A DNA stretch of 64,000 nt from Rhodocyclaceae bacterium (GCA_028869135.1 JAGWTC010000004.1:1-64000), one strand, 5' to 3'; positions 7,719-15,409 are shown, numbered from the stretch's first letter. A program made the numbers and translations. The notes: generated by a model not told the origin, from the sequence alone.

Positions 7719-9359
7719 TCAGGCAGTCTGCACGCTGCGCAGCGCCGCCGACAGCGTGCCATGCACGGCGTTGTCGCCGAGCAGCCTGTCGATGCCCGCA
7801 TTTCGCAGCTTGCCGCTGACGCGCGCATTGGCCTCGCTGAGCATCACGCGGACGCCGCGCTTGTGCAGCGTCTCGGCCACCTCTTCAAGCGTGTTGAGCG
7901 CCGTGACATCGACGAAGGGAACGCGCCCCAGGCGGATGATCAGCACCTTGGGCAGCGTGTGGCTCGATATCAGCGCGCGTTCGAGATTCTCGGCATCGCC
8001 GAAGAACAGCGGGCCGTCGATGCCGTACACCACCACATCGTCAGGCAGCACGTCCAGCCCGGCGGCGCGGAGTTCGCTGTCGAGATCGGCGCTGCCGTGC
8101 GCGCGCACTTCGACCGACCCGGCCATGCGCTGCAGAAACACCAGCGATGCGAGAATCACGCCGATATTCACCGCCACCACCAGATCGACGAATACCGTCA
8201 GCACATAGGTGACGAGAAGAATGCCGACATCGTAGCGCGGCGCTCGCCGCACCATGCGCACGAAGTGCGGCAACTCGCTCATGTTCCACGACACGACGAA
8301 GAGGATGGCCGCCAGCGCGCACAGCGGAATATTCACGGCCAGCGGCGCCAGTGCGGCAATCACGCAGAGCAGCACGGCGCTATGGGCGATGCCGGCGAGC
8401 GGACTGTTGCCGCCGTTGCGGATATTGGTGGCTGTGCGCGCAATGGCGCCGGTGGCGGCAAAGCCACCGAACAGCGGCGTCAGCACATTGGCGAGGCCCT
8501 GCCCGAACAGCTCCTGGTTGGCGTCATGGCGAGTGCCCGCCATGCCGTCCGCAACCACGGCCGACAGCAGCGACTCGATCGCGCCGAGCATGGCGATGGT
8601 GAAGGCCGGGCCGATCAGCTCGATCATGCGCGCAAAGGAAAGATCCGGCAGGCCCAGTGTCGGCAGGGTTTGCGGAATTCCGCCGAAGGCGCTGCCGATG
8701 GTCGCCACGCCGGCCGGATGCCACAGCGCCACGATCAGCGTCGCCGCGACCATGGCAATCAGCGGCGCGGGAATGCGCCTGAGATAGGGAATGCGCGGCG
8801 TGACGATAAGCAGCGCCAGCGCAAGCACTGCCAGCAATGCGGTGGGCAGGTGCAGTTGCGGAAAGGCCTGCAGCAGATGCAGGAGCTTCTCGTGGAAATG
8901 CTCGCCGCCGACGGCGGGCAGGCCGAAGAAGTCGCGCCATTGCGTGACCCAGATGATGGTGGCGATGCCGGTGGTAAAGCCGACGATGACGGGATCGGGG
9001 ATGTAGCGCATGACGCTGCCCAGCCGCGCCCAGCTCATCAGCAGCAGGATTGCGCCGGCCATCAGCGTTGCCGTCTGCAGGCCGCTGATGCCGTACTTGG
9101 CGGTGATGCCGGCGAGGATGACGATGAAGGCGCCGGTCGGCCCGGCAATCTGCACGCGGCTGCCGCCGCAGACCGATACCACGATGCCGGCAATGATGGC
9201 CGTATAGATGCCCTGCTCGGGCTTGGCCCCGCTGGCGATCGCGAAGGCCATCGCCAGCGGCAGGGCGACGATGCCGACGATCACGCCGGCTACCAGATTC
9301 GAAAGCCAATGCTCGCGGCCCAGCAAACCGGCCCGCCTTGCCTCCAGAAACGCGATCAT
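7719..9359 (-). CDS. SulP-family anion transporter with STAS domain
   Basis: The 546-residue protein is an inner-membrane SulP (SLC26) transporter. Around ten to fourteen hydrophobic segments occupy residues 15-415, beginning with LVAGVIVGIVALPLAMAFAI and containing the family signature GPTGAFIVILAGI. A cytoplasmic STAS domain follows (about 430-540; VYGIDGPLFFGDAENLER, RVPFVDVTALNTLEEV). Substrates of the family include sulfate, bicarbonate and dicarboxylates, and the sequence does not decide which. ATG at 9359 was preferred over an upstream ATG at 9404. It lies opposite to the second DUF924 gene with a 185-bp gap. Confidence 0.92.
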   Translation of the reverse strand: MIAFLEARRAGLLGREHWLSNLVAGVIVGIVALPLAMAFAIASGAKPEQGIYTAIIAGIVVSVCGGSRVQIAGPTGAFIVILAGITAKYGISGLQTATLMAGAILLLMSWARLGSVMRYIPDPVIVGFTTGIATIIWVTQWRDFFGLPAVGGEHFHEKLLHLLQAFPQLHLPTALLAVLALALLIVTPRIPYLRRIPAPLIAMVAATLIVALWHPAGVATIGSAFGGIPQTLPTLGLPDLSFARMIELIGPAFTIAMLGAIESLLSAVVADGMAGTRHDANQELFGQGLANVLTPLFGGFAATGAIARTATNIRNGGNSPLAGIAHSAVLLCVIAALAPLAVNIPLCALAAILFVVSWNMSELPHFVRMVRRAPRYDVGILLVTYVLTVFVDLVVAVNIGVILASLVFLQRMAGSVEVRAHGSADLDSELRAAGLDVLPDDVVVYGIDGPLFFGDAENLERALISSHTLPKVLIIRLGRVPFVDVTALNTLEEVAETLHKRGVRVMLSEANARVSGKLRNAGIDRLLGDNAVHGTLSAALRSVQTA

Positions 9360-9544
9360 GAACAGCTCTCCATCATGCCATCCCGCAATGCACGGATGGA
9401 GCATTCTAGTCCTTTCAGGAAGCGTTTCTCTTGGCCAACATCAAGCCGGTGCGCTGCGCAGCCGTGCTGCGGAAATATTTCATGGCATCGCCCGAATCCG
9501 GGCGAGCTTTCACTTTCTTTCGCAGCCCGCTTACACTGTGCCCC

Positions 9545-10084
9545 ATGCATGCCACAGACATACTCGATTTCTGGTTTCGCGAAATCGCGCCGACCCAGTG
9601 GTGGAAGGCCGGCCCGGAATTCGATCGCCTGATCGAAGCGCGTTTCCTCCCTCTCATGGAGCAGGCCGCGCATGGGGAGCTGTACGGCTGGCGGGACACG
9701 CTGCGGGGACGGCTGGCCGAAATCGTCGTGCTCGACCAGTTGTCGCGCAACGCCTGGCGCGACACACCGCGCGCGTTTGCGCAGGACGGCATGGCGCTGG
9801 TGTTGTCGCAGGAGGCCATACGCCACGGCGCGCTGGCCGCGCTGGAGCCCGAGGAACGCCTCTTTCTGCTCATGCCCTGGATGCACAGCGAGTCCAGTGT
9901 CATACATGCCGAAGCCGAGGGCCTCTTTCTCGCTCACGCGCCGGCTTCGCATTATGATTTCGAACTCAGACACAAGGCCATTATCGACCGCTTCAAGCGC
10001 TACCCGCACCGCAACGCAATCCTCGGCCGGGCCTCAACGCAAGAAGAGATCGAATTCCTGAAACAGCCCGGCTCAAGTTTCTAG
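9545..10084 (+). CDS. DUF924 family protein (copy 2)
   Basis: This 179-residue protein is a paralogue of the product of 6416-6955, with the same length and no gaps in the alignment. It keeps ILDFWF, QWWKAG, VLDQLSRN, LMPWMHSESS, YDFELRHKAI and YPHRNAILGR. Differences are spread over the whole length, so the duplication is not recent. ATG at 9545 gives the same N-terminus as copy 1. It is followed after 83 bases by the AhpD-like gene. Function unknown. Confidence 0.88.
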   Translation: MHATDILDFWFREIAPTQWWKAGPEFDRLIEARFLPLMEQAAHGELYGWRDTLRGRLAEIVVLDQLSRNAWRDTPRAFAQDGMALVLSQEAIRHGALAALEPEERLFLLMPWMHSESSVIHAEAEGLFLAHAPASHYDFELRHKAIIDRFKRYPHRNAILGRASTQEEIEFLKQPGSSF

Positions 10085-10167
10085 CGAGCAGTCGCAAAGC
10101 GGCGAGGCGGATCAAATCGATACATCCGTTGCTCGCTCACTCCATCAACCCAGCAAGGAGAATCGCC

Positions 10168-10650
10168 ATGTCCGCACATAACGGCCCCCGCCTCGACTAC
10201 ACGCAGCTCTCGGCAGACCTGTTCAAGAAGTATCTGGCCTTCAGCATGGCCAACCAGATGGACCCGACCCTGGCCCACCTCGTCGACATCCGCGCCTCGC
10301 AACTCAACGGCTGCGCCTTCTGTCTCGACATGCACGTCAAGGAAGCCCGCATTCACGGCGAGCGCGAACTGCGCCTGCATCACATCGTCATCTGGCGCGA
10401 GTCCAATCTGTTCACGCCCAAGGAGCGCGCCGCCTTCGAATGGACCGAGGCGCTCACGAAAATCGGCGCGGAAGGCGTCTCCGATGCGCTGTTCGAATCC
10501 ATGCTCGACCACTTCAGCGAAACCGAGCTTTCCGACCTGACCTTCCGCGTCGCCGCCATCAACGGCTGGAACCGTCTGAGCATCGCCTTCCGTAACCCGC
10601 CGGGGTCAAGGGACCAGATGTACGGGCTGGACGAGGCCGGCCTGAGCTGA
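10168..10650 (+). CDS. AhpD/carboxymuconolactone decarboxylase-like protein
   Basis: The 160-residue protein is of the CMD/AhpD family. The thiol motif is NGCAFCLDMHVKEAR (CxxC with the following His, residues 47-57), typical of small alkylhydroperoxidase-type reductases. The downstream helix with FEWTEALT also fits the family. It probably works in oxidative stress or thiol redox in the cytoplasm; the electron donor is unknown. AAGGAG stands 7 bases before the ATG. Confidence 0.88.
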   Translation: MSAHNGPRLDYTQLSADLFKKYLAFSMANQMDPTLAHLVDIRASQLNGCAFCLDMHVKEARIHGERELRLHHIVIWRESNLFTPKERAAFEWTEALTKIGAEGVSDALFESMLDHFSETELSDLTFRVAAINGWNRLSIAFRNPPGSRDQMYGLDEAGLS

Positions 10651-10797
10651 AGCGCCCGGCGCCACACAGGGCGGCCGCGATGCGCGCGATGTTTGCAACA
10701 CACGATACAAATCGTTACCGCAGCGTCGTCATCGCCGACGAATGTCGCCTCGTTAATGGAAGCGAGCGCACGTGCGCTAGCCACGAGGAAAACCCAA

Positions 10798-11016
10798 ATG
10801 TCCAAGATTCTGACCACTCTGATTGCCGGCCTCTTTGCAGCTTCCGCGTTCGCGGCTGACGTCCCCAAGAGCGTTGCCACCACCACCGACGCCAAGCCGG
10901 TTGCGGAGGCCCCTGTCGCCGGCAGAGCCATGAAGAAGGAACACAAGGCTCATCACGCCCATGCTGTCCACCATCACGCGGCCGCCAGTACGACTGCCGC
11001 CCCGGCGAGCAAGTAA
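10798..11016 (+). CDS. Small secreted His-rich protein
   Basis: The 72-residue product has a signal peptide (MSKILTTLIAGLFAASAFAA) and a short mature part of about 50 residues. It is rich in Ala, Lys and His, with EHKAHHAHAVHHHAAA near the end. The His cluster suggests metal binding in the periplasm; this is inference. I do not recognise a family. A GAGG ribosome site stands 9 bases before the ATG at 10798, and a terminator-like hairpin follows the gene, which supports a real gene. Confidence 0.6.
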   Translation: MSKILTTLIAGLFAASAFAADVPKSVATTTDAKPVAEAPVAGRAMKKEHKAHHAHAVHHHAAASTTAAPASK

Positions 11017-11036
11017 GCACCCTTGTCGTGCGTAAC

Positions 11037-11070
11037 CTGAACGGGCCGGCAAGCGCTCGGCTCGTTCAGG
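11037..11070 (+). terminator. Hairpin behind the His-rich gene
   Basis: CCTGAACGGGCCG pairs with CGGCTCGTTCAGG through 13 positions with one G-U. There is no T-run behind it, so it may be a Rho-type stop or a processing/stability hairpin. Confidence 0.5.
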
Positions 11071-11176
11071 CATTCTCCGGCGGCGCTTCCGGGCTATATT
11101 GAGAGCGCAGGACGCTGGATCTACCCAGGGGCGCCCCAAAGCCCCCCGAATAAAATCTCACCCCGAGGAGATTCAC

Positions 11177-11659
11177 ATGAAACCTCTTCTAATCGCTTCC
11201 GCACTGGCTGTCGGTCTGCTCTCCTCGCTGAGCGCGCCGGCACAAGCCCAGGTCGGCGTCTCCGTAAGCATCGGCGAGCCCGGCTTCTTCGGCCGCATCG
11301 ATCTCGGCGACGCGCCGCCGCCGCAATTCATCTACCGTCAGCCGATTGCCGTCGAGTACGTCGATCCCTACCGCCCGCCCATCTACCTGCGCGTGCCACC
11401 TGGCTATGAAGCCCATTGGCGCGACCACTGCCGCGAATACGGCGCTTGCGGCGAACGTGTCTATTTCGTGCGCGACGACTGGTACCGAGGCAGCTACATG
11501 CCCTACTACGCCAGGCGCTACGGCCGTCACGACGAAGGCCGCCACGAAGGCTGGCGCGACGACCGCCACGATGATCGCCACTGGGACGATAGGCACGACG
11601 ACCATCGCGGGAATGACGATCGCGATCACGGCCATGGACGCGGCCATGATCGCGACTGA
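11177..11659 (+). CDS. Exported protein with charged Asp/His/Arg-rich tail
   Basis: The 160-residue protein has a signal peptide (MKPLLIASALAVGLLSSLS, cleavage near AQAQ). The mature part begins VGVSVSIGEPGFFGRIDLGD, a pattern known from uncharacterised betaproteobacterial exported proteins. A two-cysteine segment (HCREYGACGERV) comes next. The last 45 residues are almost only D, H, R, G, W and E with short repeats of DDRH type, which may bind metal or be disordered. A GAGGAG site precedes the ATG. It is in the same direction as the His-rich gene; function unknown. Confidence 0.7.
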   Translation: MKPLLIASALAVGLLSSLSAPAQAQVGVSVSIGEPGFFGRIDLGDAPPPQFIYRQPIAVEYVDPYRPPIYLRVPPGYEAHWRDHCREYGACGERVYFVRDDWYRGSYMPYYARRYGRHDEGRHEGWRDDRHDDRHWDDRHDDHRGNDDRDHGHGRGHDRD

Positions 11660-11682
11660 TTTGTGAGCTTGCATCCCAAAAC

Positions 11683-11718
11683 AAAAAGGCGGCATCGGAA
11701 ATCGATGCCGCCTTTTTT
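11683..11718. terminator. Terminator of the exported protein gene
   Basis: A 10-bp stem GGCGGCATCG/CGATGCCGCC flanked by A5 and T6, only 23 bases behind the stop codon. It works in both directions in principle. The intergenic repeat copy A follows. Confidence 0.92.
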
Positions 11719-11747
11719 ACGTCTGCCGTCGTGCTCCAGAAACCAAG

Positions 11748-11830
11748 CTGGTCGGGGAGCAGCAAAGCTGCGAACTACCGTCACCCCTTTGACCGAAGGG
11801 AATCCCTGTGGGAGCGCCGGGAAAGGGGGC
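11748..11830. repeat. Intergenic hairpin-rich repeat, copy A
   Basis: About 80 bases match copy B at 14328-14406 in the same orientation. The shared cores are CGGGGAGCAGC(A/G)AAGCTGCGAA and GACCGAAGGGAATCCC(T/C)GTGGGA, the first containing the small hairpin GCAGC/GCTGC. Similarity seems to begin about 20 bases earlier in weaker form. It has no open frame. Each copy sits just behind an intrinsic terminator. Confidence 0.75.
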
Positions 11831-11853
11831 GAGGAAAGGCAATTAGCTAGGCA

Positions 11854-12645
11854 TCAAAAAGCGCTCTTCAGCAGTCCGCCTTCCACGCGCAGCGCGGCGC
11901 CGGTGGTGCCGGATGAGAGCGGGCTGGCGATGTAGGCGACCATCGAGGCGATCTCTTCCGGATTTTCGAAACGCTTGATCAGCGAAGTCGGGCGCACCTT
12001 CTCGAAGAACTCCGTCTCCACCTGCTCCGCCGTCTTGCCTTCGGCCTTGGCCAGATCGGCGACGAAATCGCCGACGCCGCGCGAACGCGTCGGGCCGGGT
12101 AGCACGCTGTTCACCGTGATATGGGTGCCGGCCAGCGATTCGGCCAGGCCACGCGCCACTGCGATCTGCGCGGTCTTGGTCATGCCGTAGTGAATCATCT
12201 CGGCCGGAATCTGCAATGCGCTCTCAGAAGAGATAAAGATAATGCGCCCCCAGTTGGCCTGCTTCATGGCCGGCAATACGAGACGCGAAAGACGCACGCC
12301 GCTCAGCACATTCACGTCGAAGAAACGGTTCCAGTCCTCGTCCGGAATGTCCTCGAAATTCTTGGGTTCGAAGATGCCGAGGTTGTTCACCAGAATCTCG
12401 ACGCCCGGATGCTGCTTGACCAGCGCCTCCGCCACATCCGCCTTGGAGAGGTCGCCGGCAAAGCCGACGACATTGCTGCGACCTTCTGCCTTCAACGAGG
12501 CCAGCGCCTTGTCCACGCCGTCCTGCGTGCGGCCATTGACGATGACCTTGGCGCCTTCGGCCGCGAGTGCGGAGGCAATGGCATAACCGATGCCGGCGGT
12601 GCTGCCGGAAACGAGAGCGAGTTTGTTGTTGAGCTTGAGATCCAT
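11854..12645 (-). CDS. Short-chain dehydrogenase/reductase (SDR)
   Basis: The 263-residue enzyme is a classical SDR: cofactor loop GSTAGIGYAIA (residues 14-24), NNLGIFEP in place of the usual NNAG, catalytic Ser in FISSES, and YGMTK as the Y-x-x-x-K motif. The GR at the end of the second strand (VNGR) suggests NADPH. It is cytoplasmic, and its substrate is unknown. The start at 12645 has an AAGGAAAACTCC leader. It lies between the two copies of the intergenic repeat, beside the low-G+C cassette but with normal base composition itself. Confidence 0.9.
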   Translation of the reverse strand: MDLKLNNKLALVSGSTAGIGYAIASALAAEGAKVIVNGRTQDGVDKALASLKAEGRSNVVGFAGDLSKADVAEALVKQHPGVEILVNNLGIFEPKNFEDIPDEDWNRFFDVNVLSGVRLSRLVLPAMKQANWGRIIFISSESALQIPAEMIHYGMTKTAQIAVARGLAESLAGTHITVNSVLPGPTRSRGVGDFVADLAKAEGKTAEQVETEFFEKVRPTSLIKRFENPEEIASMVAYIASPLSSGTTGAALRVEGGLLKSAF

Positions 12646-12814
12646 GGAGTTTTCCTTGAGAGTAGGAGCGCTGTGTGCCAAATCAGTAAAGGTGTTCAGC
12701 GCAAATAAGGCAAGGAAAGCGCAATTCAAGCTCGATATTCTTCGGGCGGGTCGAATTCACTGTTCAGGGAGGAGTCGGCCCAGTGATGAGAGATTGAGCG
12801 AGCTATCTAAAAGG

Positions 12815-13558
12815 TCACGCGGACAACGATCTAATTTCATCGGCCGCTGCCTGATGCCCTGCTTGCGTTAGGCGATAACCCGACTTCGCATCCCCATGCA
12901 CAACTTTTTCTAAATGAAGATCGCGCAGTCTATTACGTACGGTGCCTGGGCTTCGACGACTCAAGCTTTTAAGAACAGCACCTATCGGAACTGTGTCGGG
13001 ATAGTGACTGTGTAGCAGGATCAGGATTTCGGCACGAACTGACACATCGGCATGGATAAGGCGCGTACCGTCTATCTCTTCTACGAGAGTGCCAACCGGG
13101 GCTTGGATCATCGCAATTAATGTTCCCGATTCCCGCATGGACAACCCCGTCGCATGACGCAGAAGTTCTGCCATGATCCAAGCTGCACCTTGGTAGGTAA
13201 ATATCAAATCATGGATGTTTGTATCAACATCGTTTTTGTGGGCAATGTTCCGTTTGTTCCGAAAAGTGTAGATAGAACGAGCAACACGAGCCGCGCACAC
13301 CCTTAGCCCTTCGGGCAATGATGTGTTCTCGACCTTCTTTCCGAGGTAGTCATCCACGCTAGGCTTAGCGTCAAATGAGCCGGTATCGATGTATTGAAGA
13401 CATTGAACCACGCTTTCAACAAACTTCCCCGGGGATGCTCGTTCTAGAGTTCGCGTGGCACAGTCATGTCTGATCTTGACAAAGTCACCCACAAGGTCGG
13501 CCGAAAGAGTTGAGCCGACCAATGTAGAAAGAGCAGTAGTGAGCCGAGGCTCATCCAC
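12815..13558 (-). CDS. HEPN-like protein with C-terminal winged helix (second gene of a two-gene cassette)
   Basis: The 247-residue protein is of unknown family. Residues 85-135 look like the core of a HEPN helical bundle: ARSIYTFRNKRNIAHKND gives R100-N-x5-H107, the RX4-6H motif of HEPN ribonucleases with the usual polar residue after Arg. The C-terminal 75 residues resemble a winged helix (AEILILLHSHYP, GTVRNRLRDLHLEKVV, GYRLTQAG). Translation starts at GTG 13558, 8 bases inside the upstream gene, so the two are coupled. G+C is visibly lower than in the neighbours. A toxin of an abortive-infection or toxin-antitoxin type is possible, but this is inference. Confidence 0.6.
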   Translation of the reverse strand: MDEPRLTTALSTLVGSTLSADLVGDFVKIRHDCATRTLERASPGKFVESVVQCLQYIDTGSFDAKPSVDDYLGKKVENTSLPEGLRVCAARVARSIYTFRNKRNIAHKNDVDTNIHDLIFTYQGAAWIMAELLRHATGLSMRESGTLIAMIQAPVGTLVEEIDGTRLIHADVSVRAEILILLHSHYPDTVPIGAVLKSLSRRSPGTVRNRLRDLHLEKVVHGDAKSGYRLTQAGHQAAADEIRSLSA

Positions 13559-14081
13559 GAATCATTGCCTCCACCCGCTTAATGCCTTCGTGGCTGATTT
13601 TGTAGAGCTTGCGCGCTTGACGGCTGTTACCGCTCTTTTTTAGCTGAAGAATAAGCATCGGCTTTTGATTCTTCATTGAATCGATTGCGTCTGTAATGTT
13701 GGCGACCTTATGGCCGAGGTGCGTCAGTTCTTTGTTTGCCAACGCTGCGGTGAAGTTCTCTCCTCCTTGACATTCTTGAAGCCAATAGCCGATGACCAGC
13801 GCTTTCTCACCGTTACTTTTAGGGTCTGCTGCGGCATATAGCTCAGCGAAAGAGGAAAAAGTTTGAGTGCCCTCTATCGCTTTCCCGACAGGAGGGGCCT
13901 CATCGCCGTCGTCACCTTCATCAGGCTCCGTGGCAGTGACACGGCCGCTATTAACTTTCGTATTAATACCCAATAGGCTGACGATGTAGTTGAGCACTCT
14001 CGTCCTAGCATCTTCGTCCAAGGACTCCAAGGCGGTATGTACTGCCTTGATTGCTTCAAATTCTTTTGCAGCGTCGCTCAT
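13551..14081 (-). CDS. Uncharacterised protein, first gene of the two-gene cassette
   Basis: The 176-residue protein has a helical N-terminus (EFEAIKAVHTALESLDEDARTRVLNYI cut here into two helices around ESLDED), an acidic linker (about residues 52-63) and a C-terminal part that looks DNA-binding: FSSFAELYAAADPKSNGEKA, then GYWLQECQ, then a basic end QLKKSGNSRQARKLYKIS. No enzyme motif is evident. It starts at ATG 14081 with GGGAG upstream, and its stop overlaps the start of the HEPN-like gene. In 13681-13740, 31 of 60 bases are G or C, against 39 of 60 in 12481-12540 of the SDR gene. It may be a regulator or antidote for its partner. Confidence 0.6.
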   Translation of the reverse strand: MSDAAKEFEAIKAVHTALESLDEDARTRVLNYIVSLLGINTKVNSGRVTATEPDEGDDGDEAPPVGKAIEGTQTFSSFAELYAAADPKSNGEKALVIGYWLQECQGGENFTAALANKELTHLGHKVANITDAIDSMKNQKPMLILQLKKSGNSRQARKLYKISHEGIKRVEAMIRG

Positions 14082-14098
14082 GACTCAAGACTCCCAAA

Positions 14099-14154
14099 TA
14101 AAACATGAGGAGATTCTATGAGGATATTTATGAAAGTCAACTCCTCATGTTTTA
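14099..14154. promoter_or_regulatory. 14-bp inverted repeat enclosing the cassette promoter
   Basis: The arms are 14099-14112 and 14141-14154, perfect over 14 bp (TAAAACATGAGGAG type). The 28 bases between them are, on the minus strand, exactly TTGACT, a 16-base spacer and TAGAAT, a good sigma-70 promoter reading into the cassette. ATGAGG also recurs inside the spacer (14119). It suggests an operator for autoregulation; a small invertible promoter is a second possibility. Confidence 0.65.
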
Positions 14155-14247
14155 ACAAGCATTGGCGGTGCGTATTTTTCTCCTTTAAACCAGACAAATA
14201 CAGCGGCCTCCGTTGCGACAAGGACTCATGTTCTAGAGTTTCTACAA

Positions 14248-14285
14248 ACAAAAAGCCGCTAGGTTTTCACCCAGCGGCTTTTTGT
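14248..14285. terminator. Terminator-like hairpin
   Basis: ACAAAAAGCCGCTAGG pairs with CCCAGCGGCTTTTTGT with one mismatch. There is no gene ending just before it on the plus strand, so it may be a relic of a rearrangement. Its stem is nearly the same as the glxR terminator 160 bases away. Confidence 0.75.
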
Positions 14286-14327
14286 TGCACTGCTTTTGCT
14301 AACAGCCGTTGCCCTCCAAAAGTCGTG

Positions 14328-14406
14328 TTGGCCGGGGAGCAGCGAAGCTGCGAACCACCGTTATGACCGAAGGGAATCCCCGTGGGACCCCGACCGGGAA
14401 GGGGCA
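14328..14406. repeat. Intergenic hairpin-rich repeat, copy B
   Basis: This is the second copy of the element at 11748-11830, in the same orientation. It lacks about five bases in the middle relative to copy A. It is held between two terminators of nearly the same stem. Confidence 0.75.
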
Positions 14407-14409
14407 ATA

Positions 14410-14441
14410 AAAAAGCCGCTGGGTTTCCCCAGCGGCTTTTT
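14410..14441. terminator. Terminator of glxR
   Basis: A 14-bp perfect stem AAAAAGCCGCTGGG/CCCAGCGGCTTTTT with loop TTTC, 19 bases beyond the glxR stop codon on the minus strand. It ends the frc-gcl-hyi-glxR row. Confidence 0.92.
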
Positions 14442-14459
14442 AACGAGCGCTAAAGCTGA

Positions 14460-15347
14460 TTAGGCCTTGGCGACTTCGTGGTTCGCCATGATTTCCAGCG
14501 CGCGCACCAGGGCGCTGTGGTCCCAGCCCTTGCCGCCGTGAGCGGCGCAGGTGTTGAACAGCTCTTGTGCAGTAGCGGTGTTGGGCAGCGACAGGCCGAT
14601 GGACTTGGCGGTTTGCAGGGCCAGGTTCAGGTCCTTCTGGTGCAGCTCGATGCGGAAGCCCGGGTTGAAGGTGCGCTTGATCATGCGCTCGCCGTGCACT
14701 TCGAGGATCTTCGAGGAAGCGAAGCCGCCCATCAGTGCGTTGCGCACCTTGGCCGGATCGGCGCCCATCTTGGAGGCGAACAGCAGGGCTTCGCCGACGG
14801 CTTCGATGTTCAGCGCGACGATGATCTGGTTGGCGACCTTGCAGGTCTGGCCGTCGCCGTTGCCGCCGACGAGGTTGATGTTCTTGCCCATCAGATCAAG
14901 AATCGGCTTGACCTTGTCGAAGGTGGCTTGCGAGCCGCCGCACATGATGGTGAGGGTGGCAGCCTTGGCGCCGACTTCGCCGCCGGACACCGGGGCGTCC
15001 AGGTATTCGCAACCTGCGGCGTTGATCTTCTTGGCGAACTCCTTGGTCTCAACCGGGGAGATCGAGGACATGTCGATCACGATCTTGCCGGCGGACAGGC
15101 CTTCGGCAACGCCGTTGGCGCCGAACAGGGCGGCGGCAACGTGCGGGGTGTCGGGAACCATGGTGATGATGATGTCGGCCTTCTGGGCGACTTCCTTGCC
15201 GGTGGCGCAAACCACGGCGCCGGCGTCGGTCAGGGCAGCCGGGATCGGCGCGATGTCGAAGACGAACAGTTCATTGCCGCCAGCCTTGATGTGGCCCGCC
15301 ATCGGGGCGCCCATGATGCCGGTACCGATAAAACCAACTTTAGCCAT
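14460..15347 (-). CDS. glxR: Tartronate semialdehyde reductase (2-hydroxy-3-oxopropionate reductase)
   Basis: The 295-residue beta-hydroxyacid dehydrogenase reduces tartronate semialdehyde from Gcl to glycerate with NAD(P)H in the cytoplasm. The Rossmann loop is FIGTGIMGAPMAGHI (residues 5-19). The substrate-binding signature DAPVSGGEVGA and the catalytic Lys in GQTCKVANQII are in place. AAGGAG stands 7 bases before the ATG at 15347; an in-frame ATG 30 bases upstream is less likely. It is the last gene of frc-gcl-hyi-glxR and its codons indicate high expression. Confidence 0.95.
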   Translation of the reverse strand: MAKVGFIGTGIMGAPMAGHIKAGGNELFVFDIAPIPAALTDAGAVVCATGKEVAQKADIIITMVPDTPHVAAALFGANGVAEGLSAGKIVIDMSSISPVETKEFAKKINAAGCEYLDAPVSGGEVGAKAATLTIMCGGSQATFDKVKPILDLMGKNINLVGGNGDGQTCKVANQIIVALNIEAVGEALLFASKMGADPAKVRNALMGGFASSKILEVHGERMIKRTFNPGFRIELHQKDLNLALQTAKSIGLSLPNTATAQELFNTCAAHGGKGWDHSALVRALEIMANHEVAKA

Positions 15348-15409
15348 TTGTAACTCCTTGAGAAATGGGTTGTTCATTCGTTGGAGAGGCGTTCTCCCCC
15401 TCTCCCTAG

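Larger units (their letters stand above)
14155..14459. other. Gene-free stretch between the cassette and glxR
   Basis: No gene is supported here. From left to right it holds an AT-rich leader upstream of the cassette promoter, an intrinsic hairpin (14248-14285), repeat copy B (14328-14406) and the glxR terminator (14410-14441). The two hairpins share the stem AAAAAGCCGCT. Confidence 0.7.

Noticed and set aside
7584-9632. 682-codon plus-strand frame opposite the SulP gene
   Set aside because: Composition is dominated by His, Arg, Gln and Ala as expected for antisense of a membrane protein gene; no motif.
14099-14154. The 14-bp inverted repeat as a simple transcription terminator
   Set aside because: The loop would be 28 bases, the stem is A+T-rich, and the loop is a good promoter reading the other way; an operator is the better reading, though not proven.
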